From Malaciobacter pacificus (lineage in GTDB: Bacteria; Campylobacterota; Campylobacteria; Campylobacterales; Arcobacteraceae), in contig NZ_CP035928.1 of the NCBI RefSeq assembly GCF_004214795.1, positions 1,612,001-1,676,000 of the forward strand: 64,000 nt of DNA, read 5' to 3'. Each line of letters starts with the position of its first letter. The stretch's first letter is position 1. Both the position numbers and the translations under genes were made by a program. The notes under the pieces were generated by a model that did no database searches, had not been told where the DNA came from, and worked only from the letters and a program-made list of their open reading frames with translations. Below, piece by piece: positions 26,024 through 35,018 of the stretch.

Positions 26024-26772
26024 TATCTATCAATAACTGTAGAGAAAAATACTGGACACTCTATCATGGGATAATGCCCTGCTTCTAAACACTCAATAAA
26101 ACTAATATTTGGATAATAATTCATAAATCTTTTTTCTAATGAATTTTTATGAAAAGCTGGCAAATCAAGTTTCCCAGTTAGTACGGTAATTTTTGTATCT
26201 AAACCTTTTATCTCTTCACTAAAATCAGTTGAAAGATACATATTCATATATGAAACTTTTGCTTTGAGTGTCGAGCAAGTATGAGCTAAGTTTATTCTAT
26301 AGTTTTTCCAAGTATTGTTGTATCTTTTACTAGCTTGAGTTACTACATTTTCTATAACATTGTTTTCATTTTGAACATCATCTAAAAGCTTTTGTTTTGC
26401 ACTCTCTTTCATCTTTATACCAGTTGGTAAGATAGGAGTTATTAAAAATAGTTCTATAACTTGCTCTTTTAAATCCATTGCAAGTTTTTGAGCTATAAGT
26501 GAAGACATAGAATGACCTAGCAAATAGAACTCTTTTAAACCAAGTTTTATTACTAAATTTTTGATATCACTTACCATCTCTTCAAAAGTAAATTCACCTT
26601 CAATATCTTTTGATATTCCATATCCTCTAAAATCAACAAAGATATATGTAAAATCATGTGTGTTTAAAAAAGGAATAGATGTATCATAGTTTGTATGGTC
26701 ACCCATCCACTCATGCATCAAAATCATAGTTTTAGAACCAGTACCAACTTTTTTATAATTTAATTCAATCAT
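26023..26772 (-). CDS. Alpha/beta hydrolase
   Basis: The 249-aa protein has TMILMHEWMGDHTNYD (the HG position of the oxyanion hole is HE here), YIFVDFRGYGISKD, the nucleophile LLGHSMSSLIAQ near residue 86, ITVLTGKLDLPAFH with the acid, and the catalytic His in LEAGHYPMIECPVFF. It looks like an esterase/peptidase-type fold enzyme. It forms a two-gene unit with the downstream hydrolase. The reaction is not predictable. Confidence 0.75.
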   Translation of the reverse strand: MIELNYKKVGTGSKTMILMHEWMGDHTNYDTSIPFLNTHDFTYIFVDFRGYGISKDIEGEFTFEEMVSDIKNLVIKLGLKEFYLLGHSMSSLIAQKLAMDLKEQVIELFLITPILPTGIKMKESAKQKLLDDVQNENNVIENVVTQASKRYNNTWKNYRINLAHTCSTLKAKVSYMNMYLSTDFSEEIKGLDTKITVLTGKLDLPAFHKNSLEKRFMNYYPNISFIECLEAGHYPMIECPVFFSTVIDR

Positions 26773-26834
26773 TTTTACCTATTTGTATGTATATTTTAAA
26801 AGTTGATTGTAGTGAAAGTTTATGAAAAAAGATT

Positions 26835-27431
26835 TTAAATAAGTGCATCATCTAAATTATCTAAAGCAATTACCTCACTTGGTAGTAAGTTATCAATAAA
26901 AATACTTCCAATACGAACTCTAACTAATCTTAATGTAGGAAAACCTACAGCTGCTGTCATCTTTCTAACTTGACGCTCTTTCCCTTCATTAATAATTATC
27001 GATGTCCAAGAAGTTGGTCCATGCTTTGAATTACGAATATTACGACCACGTTGAGGAAGCGATGGTTCTTCTTCTAATTTGAATGCCTTACAAGGAAGAG
27101 TTAAATACATACTACCATTTACACTAATTTCAACACCATTTTGCAACTTTTGTATAGCTTCATCAGTGATTATTCCATCAAGTTGGACATAGTACTCTTT
27201 TTCTATACTTTTATCTCTAATTTTATAACTCATCATACCATCAGTTGTAAGAAGTAATAACCCTTCAGAATCCATATCCAATCTACCTATAGCCATAGTA
27301 TCTTCAGGAAAATCATAATGATCACCTAATAAAGTCTTACTCTTTTTTGGTTTTGGTTTAAATTGACTTACACAACCATATGGTTTGAACATTTTGAAGT
27401 GGTGGTGTGATTGTGAAATGTTATCTTGCAA
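26835..27431 (-). CDS. rluE: rRNA pseudouridine synthase, RluE-type
   Basis: The 198-aa protein contains KMFKPYGCVSQFKPK, the catalytic motif AIGRLDMDSEGLLLLTTDG (Asp in RLD, near residue 51), EKEYYVQLDG, NEGKERQVRKMTAAVGFPTLRLVRVRIG and the usual end. This is the RsuA/RluB/E/F family without the N-terminal S4 domain, which fits RluE (23S rRNA pseudouridine, position 2457 in E. coli). The length is normal. The first residues (MQDNISQSHHH) may be longer than the native start. It is not in an operon with its neighbours. Confidence 0.82.
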   Translation of the reverse strand: MQDNISQSHHHFKMFKPYGCVSQFKPKPKKSKTLLGDHYDFPEDTMAIGRLDMDSEGLLLLTTDGMMSYKIRDKSIEKEYYVQLDGIITDEAIQKLQNGVEISVNGSMYLTLPCKAFKLEEEPSLPQRGRNIRNSKHGPTSWTSIIINEGKERQVRKMTAAVGFPTLRLVRVRIGSIFIDNLLPSEVIALDNLDDALI

Positions 27432-27555
27432 TAAAATCCTTTAACTTTTGTAATAAAAATTTTATCAAATAAGTCGTTAAAATGTGCAAAACTAGCTAAT
27501 TAAAAATAACTTTAAAAATTATATTTACAAAAATAAATTTTTTTGTTAGAATTTC

Positions 27556-27853
27556 ACTAACTTAAGAGCATGTCTGACTAGTTGGGAGTGATTACCTAAC
27601 TTTTGGCATAGATGGGGTGAGGACTTTTGTCCTTATCCTTTTTTTTTGCGGGTAGTGTAGCAAGTCATAAGGGTGAGAGTGCCAAGACAAGGTGCAGATA
27701 ATGCTCTATAAGTTGACAGTACTAATTTTAATATGTTTAATCTTCGCAATTAAACTGTATTAATAAAAGGGGGAACTAATCACTCCCCTGGTACTGTTCT
27801 AAAAGGTGTTTGTCATCTTATTATATAATAAAATATTCAATACTAGGATAATT
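27556..27853 (+). ncRNA. Structured non-coding segment: unknown RNA or long leader
   Basis: An extended -10-like TTGTTAGAAT is at about 27543-27552. Downstream the sequence folds into a closed multi-branch structure. GGGAGTGATTA (near 27590) pairs exactly with TAATCACTCCC (near 27780), and this stem is extended by ACTAG/CTGGT. Inside are a 10-bp hairpin (GGGTGAGGAC with GTCCTTATCC) and a long AT hairpin (TTTAAT...ATTAAA, loop CTTCGCA). I could not match it to RNase P, tmRNA, SRP or 6S RNA. It may be a free RNA or the 5' leader of the 39-aa ORF that follows. Confidence 0.5.
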
Positions 27854-27973
27854 ATGGAATCTTTTTTAACTACACTAATTTCTGGAGCTGTTCTAGGAAC
27901 AATTATAACTGGTTTATTTAATATATATTCTAAAAGCGATAGATTTTGTTTAGATTGTGCTAGATTTAGGTGA
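27854..27973 (+). CDS. 39-aa one-helix membrane peptide (possible toxin-like peptide)
   Basis: The ORF MESFLTTLISGAVLGTIITG... has an AGGATAATT ribosome site, one membrane helix (residues 4-24) and a positively charged tail with two Cys (FCLDCARFR). Its shape resembles the small hydrophobic peptides of type I toxin-antitoxin loci (Ldr/Fst/AapA style): a long structured leader before it, and a stem-loop overlapping its stop. It could equally be a remnant of a longer protein. It is shorter than most annotated genes, so it may be missing in other annotations. Confidence 0.45.
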   Translation: MESFLTTLISGAVLGTIITGLFNIYSKSDRFCLDCARFR

Positions 27974-28007
27974 AGATGTACTAAAAGTACCTCGAACCTA
28001 AGTCTAG
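27960..28007 (+). terminator. Two-step stem-loop at the end of the 39-aa ORF
   Basis: CTAGATTTAGGT pairs with ACCTAAGTCTAG, with an inner GTACT/AGTAC hairpin. It begins 11 bp before the stop codon of the small ORF. There is no T tract, so it may be a stabilising 3' structure and not a true terminator. Confidence 0.45.
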
Positions 28008-28016
28008 TGCAAGATG

Positions 28017-28038
28017 AATAAAAGCTAGCGCTTTTATT
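28017..28038 (-). terminator. Hairpin over the guaA stop codon
   Basis: AATAAAAGC and GCTTTTATT form a perfect 9-bp stem with a 4-base loop, overlapping the guaA stop codon. No clear T run follows on the reverse strand, so termination strength is uncertain. Confidence 0.45.
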
Positions 28039-29569
28039 CCCACTCGATAGTTGCTGGCGGTTTTGAAGAAATATCATAAACTACTCTATTGATTCCATCA
28101 ACTTCATTGATGATTCTTCTAGAAATAGTTTCTAATACATCATGAGGGATATGTGCAAATGTTGCCGTCATACCATCTGTTGCTTCTACAATTCTTACAC
28201 ATACTGTATTATCATAAGTTCTGTTATCACCCATTACTCCAACTGATTTTACGTTTAGAAGTACTGTAAATGCTTGCCAAGTTTTATCATATAATCCAGT
28301 AGCATGTAATACGTCTAACATGATAGTATCAGCTTTTCTTAGTAATTCTAAATCAGGCTTATTTACATCACCCATAACTCTAATAGCAAGTCCAGGTCCA
28401 GGGAATGGATGTCTACCAATCATATCTTTTGGTAATCCAAGTTCTAATCCTAAAAGTCTAACTTCATCTTTGAAGATTTCTCTTAAAGGCTCGATTAACT
28501 CAAATGTCATCCAATCAGGTAATCCACCTACGTTATGGTGAGACTTAATAGTTTTTGAAGGTCCTTTAACTGAAACAGACTCAATAACATCAGTGTAAAG
28601 TGTACCTTGTGCTAAGAACTCAATTCCATCATGTTTTTTTGCTTCTTCATCAAATACTTCGATAAAAGTTTCACCGATGATTTTTCTTTTTGTTTCAGGA
28701 TCTGTAACACCTGCTAATCTTTCTAGGAAAAGTTCACTTGCATCAGCAGTAATAAGATCTACTCCTCTAGCTTTGAACATAGCTTCAACTTGTTCTCTTT
28801 CATTTGCTCTTAAAAGTCCATTATCAACAAATACAGGAATTAACTGATCTCCAATAGCTTCAGCCAAAAGAGTAGCAACAACAGATGAATCAACACCACC
28901 TGATACACCACATAGTACTTTTTTATCACCAACAGTATCTTGTATTTTTTTGATTTGCTCTTTTGCAAATGAACCCATGTTCCATGTTGACTCACATCCA
29001 CAAATATGTTTTGCGAAATTTTTAAGGATTTTACTACCTTGCTCTGAGTGATAAACTTCTGGGTGGAATTGGAATGCATAGATTCTTTCATCTTCATTTG
29101 CAATAGCTGCAAATGGTGAATTTTCACTAGTTCCAATTACTTCAAATCCATTTGCTAATTTATCAACCTTATCACCGTGAGACATCCATACTGTTTGTCC
29201 ATCAGTAGTATCAGCAAAAATTGCACACTCTTTTTGGAATGTTAATTTTGCTTTTCCATATTCGTGGTGATCTGCAGGAATTACACTTCCACCAAAATGT
29301 TGTGAAATTAATTGCATTCCATAACAAATACCTAAAATAGGAAGTCCTAATTCAAAAATAGTAGCATCAGGGTGATATGCATCTGGAGCATAAACTGAAG
29401 CAGGTCCTCCTGAAAGGATAATACCTTTTGGAGTTCTAGCCATAATATCTTCAATACTTTCAGAGTATGGAACTATTTCAGAATAAACACCTGATTCTCT
29501 TAATTTTCTAGCAATAATTTGAGTATATTGACTACCGAAATCTAATACAACTATTGGTACGTGTTTCAT
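28034..29569 (-). CDS. guaA: GMP synthase (glutamine-hydrolysing)
   Basis: The 511-aa protein converts XMP to GMP with glutamine and ATP. The class I glutamine amidotransferase domain comes first ([11 protein letters not shown] with the Cys near residue 80, and [11 protein letters not shown] with the His-Glu). The ATP-pyrophosphatase domain has the PP-loop [17 protein letters not shown], and the C-terminal dimerisation domain ends [17 protein letters not shown] start it at 29569 ([11 protein letters not shown] after Met), with AAGGAAAA just upstream. A further ATG at 29593 is weaker. Full length and intact. Confidence 0.97.
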   Translation of the reverse strand: MKHVPIVVLDFGSQYTQIIARKLRESGVYSEIVPYSESIEDIMARTPKGIILSGGPASVYAPDAYHPDATIFELGLPILGICYGMQLISQHFGGSVIPADHHEYGKAKLTFQKECAIFADTTDGQTVWMSHGDKVDKLANGFEVIGTSENSPFAAIANEDERIYAFQFHPEVYHSEQGSKILKNFAKHICGCESTWNMGSFAKEQIKKIQDTVGDKKVLCGVSGGVDSSVVATLLAEAIGDQLIPVFVDNGLLRANEREQVEAMFKARGVDLITADASELFLERLAGVTDPETKRKIIGETFIEVFDEEAKKHDGIEFLAQGTLYTDVIESVSVKGPSKTIKSHHNVGGLPDWMTFELIEPLREIFKDEVRLLGLELGLPKDMIGRHPFPGPGLAIRVMGDVNKPDLELLRKADTIMLDVLHATGLYDKTWQAFTVLLNVKSVGVMGDNRTYDNTVCVRIVEATDGMTATFAHIPHDVLETISRRIINEVDGINRVVYDISSKPPATIEWE

Positions 29570-29684
29570 ATATGATTTTCCTTGTTTAAACACATTAGTG
29601 TTTGTTTGTTACAAAAATTTAAGTATATATTGTAGCTAAAAAGTAGTTAAAAATTGATTAGAAAAAAAGAAGAGTAAATTTAGG

Positions 29685-29708
29685 GTAAAAGTGCTTTCGC
29701 ACTTTTAC
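29685..29708 (-). terminator. Terminator hairpin after nhaD
   Basis: GTAAAAGTGC and GCACTTTTAC form a perfect 10-bp stem with loop TTTC, just 3' of the nhaD stop codon on the reverse strand. The stem's own T-rich arm serves as the U tract. Confidence 0.6.
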
Positions 29709-29710
29709 TT

Positions 29711-31105
29711 TTATCCTATATGATAAAATCCTAATACTTGGTACTGTACATACCAAACAGCAATAGATACAAAGTATCCAATTAAAATAGTCCAAGCATA
29801 TTTCATATGTGAACCAAATGTATAAATTCCATGTAATTTACCCATAACTCCAACACCAGCTGCTGAACCAAATGAAATTAATGATCCACCAACACCAGCT
29901 GTTAAAGTTACTAACATCCATTGGTCAAGTCCCATTTCAGGAGATGCTTTTAAAACTGCAGACATAACAGGAACGTTATCAACAATAGCAGATAAGAATC
30001 CAACTCCAATATTTGACCAAGTTGGTCCTAATACTGATGGGTCATAAACAACAACTGCAAGAGCTAGCCATCCAATAAAATATAATGCACCAACTGCTGC
30101 TAAAATACCAAAGAAGAACATTAAAGTATTGTTTTCAATTTTAGCCATTGAATGGAAGATATTAAAATGATCTGTACCGTATTTTCTTTTTAAACCATAA
30201 GAATAAACTTTTAGTAGTGAAAGACCGAACATCATACCCCACATTGCTGGTAAATGTAATACTTGGTGAGACATAACTGCACAGAAAATAGTAAATACAC
30301 CAAGCGCAATAACTACTTTCGCACCTTCAGCCATTTTAGGTTTTTGCTCTTTTGAAGCATCAAAATCAGGTTTAACATCTGGAACAAATCTTGATAAAAT
30401 TAAAGCTGTAACTAAATATCCAATAATAGATGCTGGAAATAAGAATAAGAAATCAGTAAATGTTCCTTTACCAGCAGTCCAAGCCATAAGTGTAGTAATA
30501 TCACCAAAAGGAGACCATGCACCACCTGCATTTGCTGCAACAACGATATTAATAGCACCAGGAACTAAGAAGTCTTTTCTTGTTTTATCAATTGTAATTA
30601 ATACAGTTGATAAAATTAAAGCTGTAGTTAAATTATCTGCAATTGGAGATAAGAAAAATGCAATAATACCAGTTACCCAGAATAATTGTCTGTATGTATA
30701 TCCTTTTGAAACTAAGTTATATTTTAATCTATCAAAAACACCCATATGAATTAAGGATTCAATATAAGTCATAGCAACAAATAAGAAGAAGAAAATACCA
30801 GCAATTTCTAAGATTAAGTGTTGAGCTTCAGTGTGAACTAAACCTAAATCTAAACCATTTAAAGCATAATAAACAGCAACTAAAATAAACATGAAAGTAC
30901 CAATAAATAAAGCTGGTTTAGCTTTATCTATCTCATATTTCTCTTCTGCTGCAACAAAATAATATCCAATAACAAATACTACTAAACACGCAATTCCTAC
31001 CCATGTCATTGTAATATCAGGTGCAACCTCAGCAGTACCAGATGGCCCACTAGCTGCAAATAACGCCACTGATGATAACAGTAATGTCATTATAACTTTT
31101 AACAT
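29711..31105 (-). CDS. nhaD: NhaD-type Na+/H+ antiporter
   Basis: The 464-aa protein has a signal-like first helix (LKVIMTLLLSSVALFAASG) and about twelve further membrane helices. NhaD/IT-superfamily motifs include FFLFVAMTYIESLIHMGVFDRL, IIAFFLSPIADNLTTALILSTVL, NAGGAWSPFGDITTLMAW and FLSAIVDNVPVMSAVLK. The two SPIADNLTT / AIVDNVPV repeats are the ion-binding centres. It exports Na+ in exchange for protons at the inner membrane and suits a marine or brackish lifestyle. It stands as a single gene with a strong terminator. Confidence 0.93.
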   Translation of the reverse strand: MLKVIMTLLLSSVALFAASGPSGTAEVAPDITMTWVGIACLVVFVIGYYFVAAEEKYEIDKAKPALFIGTFMFILVAVYYALNGLDLGLVHTEAQHLILEIAGIFFFLFVAMTYIESLIHMGVFDRLKYNLVSKGYTYRQLFWVTGIIAFFLSPIADNLTTALILSTVLITIDKTRKDFLVPGAINIVVAANAGGAWSPFGDITTLMAWTAGKGTFTDFLFLFPASIIGYLVTALILSRFVPDVKPDFDASKEQKPKMAEGAKVVIALGVFTIFCAVMSHQVLHLPAMWGMMFGLSLLKVYSYGLKRKYGTDHFNIFHSMAKIENNTLMFFFGILAAVGALYFIGWLALAVVVYDPSVLGPTWSNIGVGFLSAIVDNVPVMSAVLKASPEMGLDQWMLVTLTAGVGGSLISFGSAAGVGVMGKLHGIYTFGSHMKYAWTILIGYFVSIAVWYVQYQVLGFYHIG

Positions 31106-31219
31106 TAAATCTCCTTGATAAAGTGTGCTTAAAAATTATTATTAAGCACTAAATAAGATTATTCTGCCGTAAATAAACTTAAAAATATTAATAAATATCA
31201 ATTTTCTGTCAAGAAAATA

Positions 31220-32668
31220 TCAATTTTTTATATAATGTGCACCTAATGATTGTTCTCTATTTAATGCAGAAACTAAAATAGATCTAGCTGTAAGTAGTCT
31301 TAGATAAAGTAATCTACCAACATCTTTTGTTAAAAACTCTTCTACAATTTTTAGTGATTTTTCAAGATCATCTCTTTGTCTTACAATTCCAGCACAACTC
31401 CACATTATTTCCCTAAGAGTATCTTTTATATCTTTATCTATAGATTTATTTCTAACAAACTTTATAATATTTTTTTTATACTCTTCTTTATTTATCTTAA
31501 AATTATTTTTTAAAGACTCTTCGACAGCAAGTTGTGAAAAAACTAATGCTTCAAGTAAAGAGTTGGATGCTAATCTATTTGCTCCATGAACACCTGTACA
31601 TGCAACTTCACCAATTGCATATAAATTTTGCATTCCTTTTACTTTTCCATTTAACTCAACCTCAACACCTCCCATTGAATAATGAAAAGCTGGAGAAATA
31701 GGTACGTCTTCAAATGGTAAGTCATATCCTAACTCTTTTAAATTTGCATAAATATTAGGAAACCTCTCTTTAAATGCATTTTTTTCAAAATTCTTAAAAG
31801 ATAAAAATACACCTAGACCTGTTTTCTGATTATAATCAAAAATAGACCTACTCACTACATCCCTTGGTGCTAACTCTCCATCTTTGTGATAATCAAATAA
31901 AAATCTATATCCATTTTCATCAACAACATGAGCACCCTCACCTCTTAAAGCTTCACTTAAAAGTGGTTTTCTAGCAAATGATGTCCCTCTAACAACAGTT
32001 GGGTGAAATTGCATCATTTCCATATCTTTTAATGGCAAGTTCTTCTCAGCTATAATACCTTGTATTTCACCTGCATTTGCAGTTGAGTTTGTATGATATC
32101 TGTAAATTGAACCAACTCCACCACTTGCAATAAAAATATTATCTGCGTATGCAACTTTTTGTTCAGTTTCACTAACATAATACTGAACACCATAACAGAT
32201 GTCATCTTGAACTAATAAATCACTAACAACAGCTTGTGTTACAACCTCATGCATACATTGTTCAAGTAAAAAAACATGTATCATTCTTCCTGTAGCATCA
32301 CCATCTGCATGTAAAATTCTATTTCTGCTATGTGCTGCTTCTTTTGTAAAAGCTAATTCGCCATTAGAATTTTTATCAAATTGCATTCCAGCATCAATAA
32401 GATTTTTTAAAGCATCTAAAGATTTTTCACTTAATAGTTCTACTGCTTCCTTATCATTATGATAAACTCCAGCTTCCAAAGTGTCTTTAATATGTAAAGG
32501 AATATCCTCTTTATCGACAGCCGTTGCGATTCCACCTTGAGCCCAAAAAGTATTACAATTCCAAGGTGACATTTTACACAATATCAATACTTTTTTATCT
32601 TCAGGTATTAGTCTAGCTGCATTTAATCCAGCCATACCTGCACCAATAATTATATAATCATATGTCAT
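31220..32668 (-). CDS. nadB: L-aspartate oxidase
   Basis: The 482-aa FAD enzyme oxidises L-aspartate to iminoaspartate, the first step of de novo NAD synthesis. The N-terminal FAD site is YIIIGAGMAGLNAARL. Other marks are FWAQGGIATAVDKED, ADGDATGRMIHVFLLE, MQFHPTVVRG, SEALRGEGAHVVDENG, the catalytic-Arg region APRDVVSRSIF, and AIGEVACTGVHGANRLASNSLLEALVFS. Length is slightly under E. coli NadB. Its ATG overlaps by one base the stop of a tiny lipoprotein gene, so they are translated together. nadA/nadC are not in the window. Confidence 0.95.
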   Translation of the reverse strand: MTYDYIIIGAGMAGLNAARLIPEDKKVLILCKMSPWNCNTFWAQGGIATAVDKEDIPLHIKDTLEAGVYHNDKEAVELLSEKSLDALKNLIDAGMQFDKNSNGELAFTKEAAHSRNRILHADGDATGRMIHVFLLEQCMHEVVTQAVVSDLLVQDDICYGVQYYVSETEQKVAYADNIFIASGGVGSIYRYHTNSTANAGEIQGIIAEKNLPLKDMEMMQFHPTVVRGTSFARKPLLSEALRGEGAHVVDENGYRFLFDYHKDGELAPRDVVSRSIFDYNQKTGLGVFLSFKNFEKNAFKERFPNIYANLKELGYDLPFEDVPISPAFHYSMGGVEVELNGKVKGMQNLYAIGEVACTGVHGANRLASNSLLEALVFSQLAVEESLKNNFKINKEEYKKNIIKFVRNKSIDKDIKDTLREIMWSCAGIVRQRDDLEKSLKIVEEFLTKDVGRLLYLRLLTARSILVSALNREQSLGAHYIKN

Positions 32669-32796
32669 TATTTTTTAACTTCTTTAGTTTGATCTTGAAC
32701 ATATACTGGGTCACCTTTGTAACCACAACCACTTACTGATAATAAAATTCCTGCTATAATAACAACATGAAAAAAATGAATGAAATTCTTAGTCAT
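32668..32796 (-). CDS. 42-aa LptM-like lipoprotein coupled to nadB
   Basis: The ORF MTKNFIHFFHVVIIAGILLS... has a short signal with lipobox LSVSGC, then CGYKGDPVYVQDQTKEVKK. CGxKGxP after the lipobox resembles LptM (YifL), which helps mature the LPS translocon LptD. Its TAA shares a base with the nadB ATG. Its 5' end overlaps the start of the divergent gene at 32767 by 30 bp, which is odd, but no later start codon exists in frame. AGGA lies 11 bp before the ATG. Confidence 0.6.
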   Translation of the reverse strand: MTKNFIHFFHVVIIAGILLSVSGCGYKGDPVYVQDQTKEVKK

Positions 32797-33183
32797 CTTA
32801 AAAAAAATCCTGAATTCAGGAAAATTAATACATCTTCAGCCATAGAAAGACTTATAGAGATACTTCCTTTAAAATTAAAAAAAGGAATTAAATTTGCTTA
32901 TGTAAAAAAGCAAACACTTTATTTTGTATTAACTCATCCTGTTTATAAAATGGAGTTTGAGTATAACAAAGGCGATATAAAATCATTATTAAAAAAAGCT
33001 AATATAGCAAATGTAGAAGATGTTGCTTTTTTTGTAACTAATAAAATTGAAAAGAAAGAAAAACCTAAAGAACCTGTTGAATATTACACTGAAAAGTCAC
33101 ATGGTATTTTCTTAAATAAAGCCCAAGATGAAAATATATTCAAGAAGTTTGAAGAGATTAGAAAAATTATAAAAGAGTCTTGA
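32767..33183 (+). CDS. DUF721/DciA-like protein
   Basis: The 138-aa protein has INTSSAIERLIEILPLKLKKGIKFAYVKKQTLYFVLTHPVYKMEFEYNKGDIKSLLK, which resembles the N-terminal DUF721 fold (a hydrophobic strand pattern followed by LLK). DUF721 proteins are DciA, the ancestral loader of replicative helicase DnaB. The C-terminus is charged and helical. A second ATG at 32776 is possible. No strong ribosome site precedes either. The family match is moderate. Confidence 0.55.
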   Translation: MKKMNEILSHLKKNPEFRKINTSSAIERLIEILPLKLKKGIKFAYVKKQTLYFVLTHPVYKMEFEYNKGDIKSLLKKANIANVEDVAFFVTNKIEKKEKPKEPVEYYTEKSHGIFLNKAQDENIFKKFEEIRKIIKES

Positions 33184-33760
33184 ACTCTTTTTCTATAAAT
33201 TTATAGTTTGGACAATATTTTTCTACTAAATCCCAAAATTTTTTTGAATGGTTTTTATGTTTTATATGTGCCAATTCATGAATTACTATATATTCCATAA
33301 TATGAATTGGATATTTCATAAGTAAATAATTAAAATTTAATCCATTTTTATAATTACATGAGCCCCAAGTTCTTTTATTTTTTCTAAATCTTATTGAAGT
33401 TGGAAATAGATTCATATTTTTTGAGTGTTTTTCAATTAAAGGGTAGATATGTTTTTCAATCTCTTTTTTATAAAATTTATCTATATCTTTAATCTTATAA
33501 TCAACCAATTTTTCTACCTGACCTAAATATAAAAACTCATCATCATTTATTCTTTTTTTTTCTAATTGTCTTATAGATTTTTCTATCCAATCTTTTTTTC
33601 TATTTAATAATTCATGAGCATCGTAAATATCGAAGTATTTATTAGCTCTAATTTGAATTAAATCTTCTTTTAAAACTCTAAGATAACAATGTCTTATATG
33701 TTTTTTATTTTCCAATTGAACAGCTATTCGTTTATTGGCAACTTCTATTTCAAAAATCAA
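33167..33760 (-). CDS. YgjP-like zinc metallopeptidase domain protein (DUF45)
   Basis: The 197-aa protein has a beta-rich N-terminus (IRHCYLRVLKEDLIQIRAN), the family motif RTWGSCNYKNGLNFNYLLMKYP, and the zinc site EYIVIHELAHIKHKNHSKKFW (HExxH with a third His). It belongs to the YgjP/WLM-like peptidases often found beside restriction or housekeeping genes. The length is a little short of the usual 230 aa. It overlaps the convergent DciA-like gene by 17 bp. Confidence 0.88.
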   Translation of the reverse strand: MIFEIEVANKRIAVQLENKKHIRHCYLRVLKEDLIQIRANKYFDIYDAHELLNRKKDWIEKSIRQLEKKRINDDEFLYLGQVEKLVDYKIKDIDKFYKKEIEKHIYPLIEKHSKNMNLFPTSIRFRKNKRTWGSCNYKNGLNFNYLLMKYPIHIMEYIVIHELAHIKHKNHSKKFWDLVEKYCPNYKFIEKEFKTLL

Positions 33761-33844
33761 ACAAATCCTTAAGCATATTTTTGTTATAATCCGTGAATTA
33801 TATCTAAATAATATATAATCAAAATTTTATTAAGGAATTTGCGA

Positions 33845-35014
33845 ATGAAAATTGCGAGCAGAATGGAGAACCTGTCTCCATCAGTTACTATGGCAATCAC
33901 TGCCTTAGGAAGAGAGCTAAAAGCTCAAGGTAAAGATATTCTAAGTTTTAGTGCAGGTGAACCTGATTTTAATACACCTGAGATCATCAAAGAAGCTGCT
34001 ATTCAAGCTATAAAAGATGGACACACTAAATATACTGCAGTAGAAGGAATAACTGAAACCAAGCAAGCAATTATTAATAAATTAAAAAAAGATCACAATT
34101 TAGATTACAAATTAGAGCACATTGTAATTAGTAATGGTGCTAAACACTCTTTATTTAACCTATTTCAAGTTTTAATTGAAAATGGTGATGAAGTAATTAT
34201 TCCTGCACCATACTGGGTTACATACCCAGAACAAGTTAAATATTCTGATGGAGTTCCAGTATTTATTGAAACTGATGACTCAACAGAGTTTAAAATTACA
34301 GCAGAACAATTAAAAGCTGCAATTACACCAAAAACTAAGATTCTTTTATTAAACACACCTTCTAATCCAACTGGTGCTGTTTATACAAAAGAAGAGTTAG
34401 AAGCAATTGCTAAAGTTTTAGTAGGAACTGATATTATTGTTTTATCTGATGAAATGTATGAAAAAATCATGTATAACGGTAAAGAGTTCACAGCAGCTGC
34501 TCAAATTAGTGATGATATGTTCCAAAGAACTGTTACAATTAATGGATTAAGTAAAGCAGTTGCAATGACAGGATGGAGATTTGGTTATATTGCAACTCCA
34601 AATGTGGATTTAGTAAAAGCTATGATTAAACTTCAAGGTCAAGTAACTTCAAATGTTAACTCAATAACTCAACATGCTGCTATTCCAGCACTTGAAGGTG
34701 CTGCTGATGAAACTATTGAAATGATGAGAGTAGAATTTGAAAAAAGAAAAAATATTGCAGTTGAGTCTTTCAATGCAATTAAAGGTCTTTCTACAATTGA
34801 CCCTGATGGAGCATTTTATCTATTCATCAACATCAAAGAAGTTACAAATGATTCAATGAAATTTTGTTCTGATTTATTAGAGCAAAAAGGAGTTGCAGTT
34901 GTTCCAGGACTTGCTTTTGGAACAGAAGGATACTTTAGATTCTCATTTGCTACAGATTTAGCATCAATTCAAGAGGGAATTAAAAGAATCAAAGAGTTTG
35001 TAGAAAGGCACTAA
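33845..35014 (+). CDS. aspC: PLP-dependent aspartate aminotransferase
   Basis: The 389-aa class I aminotransferase has FSAGEPDFNTPEIIKEAA, TKYTAVEGITETKQAI, NGAKHSLFNLFQ, PAPYWVTYPEQ, LLLNTPSNPTGAVYTKEEL and TINGLSKAVAMTGWRFGYI, with the PLP-binding Lys in SKAVAMTG. The closing Arg is in FRFSFATD. It transfers amino groups between aspartate and 2-oxoglutarate. I start it at 33845, with AAGGA 8 bp upstream; a TTG at 33839 would be too close to that site. Confidence 0.92.
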   Translation: MKIASRMENLSPSVTMAITALGRELKAQGKDILSFSAGEPDFNTPEIIKEAAIQAIKDGHTKYTAVEGITETKQAIINKLKKDHNLDYKLEHIVISNGAKHSLFNLFQVLIENGDEVIIPAPYWVTYPEQVKYSDGVPVFIETDDSTEFKITAEQLKAAITPKTKILLLNTPSNPTGAVYTKEELEAIAKVLVGTDIIVLSDEMYEKIMYNGKEFTAAAQISDDMFQRTVTINGLSKAVAMTGWRFGYIATPNVDLVKAMIKLQGQVTSNVNSITQHAAIPALEGAADETIEMMRVEFEKRKNIAVESFNAIKGLSTIDPDGAFYLFINIKEVTNDSMKFCSDLLEQKGVAVVPGLAFGTEGYFRFSFATDLASIQEGIKRIKEFVERH

Positions 35015-35018
35015 TATC

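Noticed and set aside
27556-27853. 6S RNA, RNase P, tmRNA or SRP RNA
   Set aside because: The segment folds as a multi-branch structure and not the single long bulged rod of 6S. The conserved RNase P, tmRNA and SRP sequence blocks are absent.
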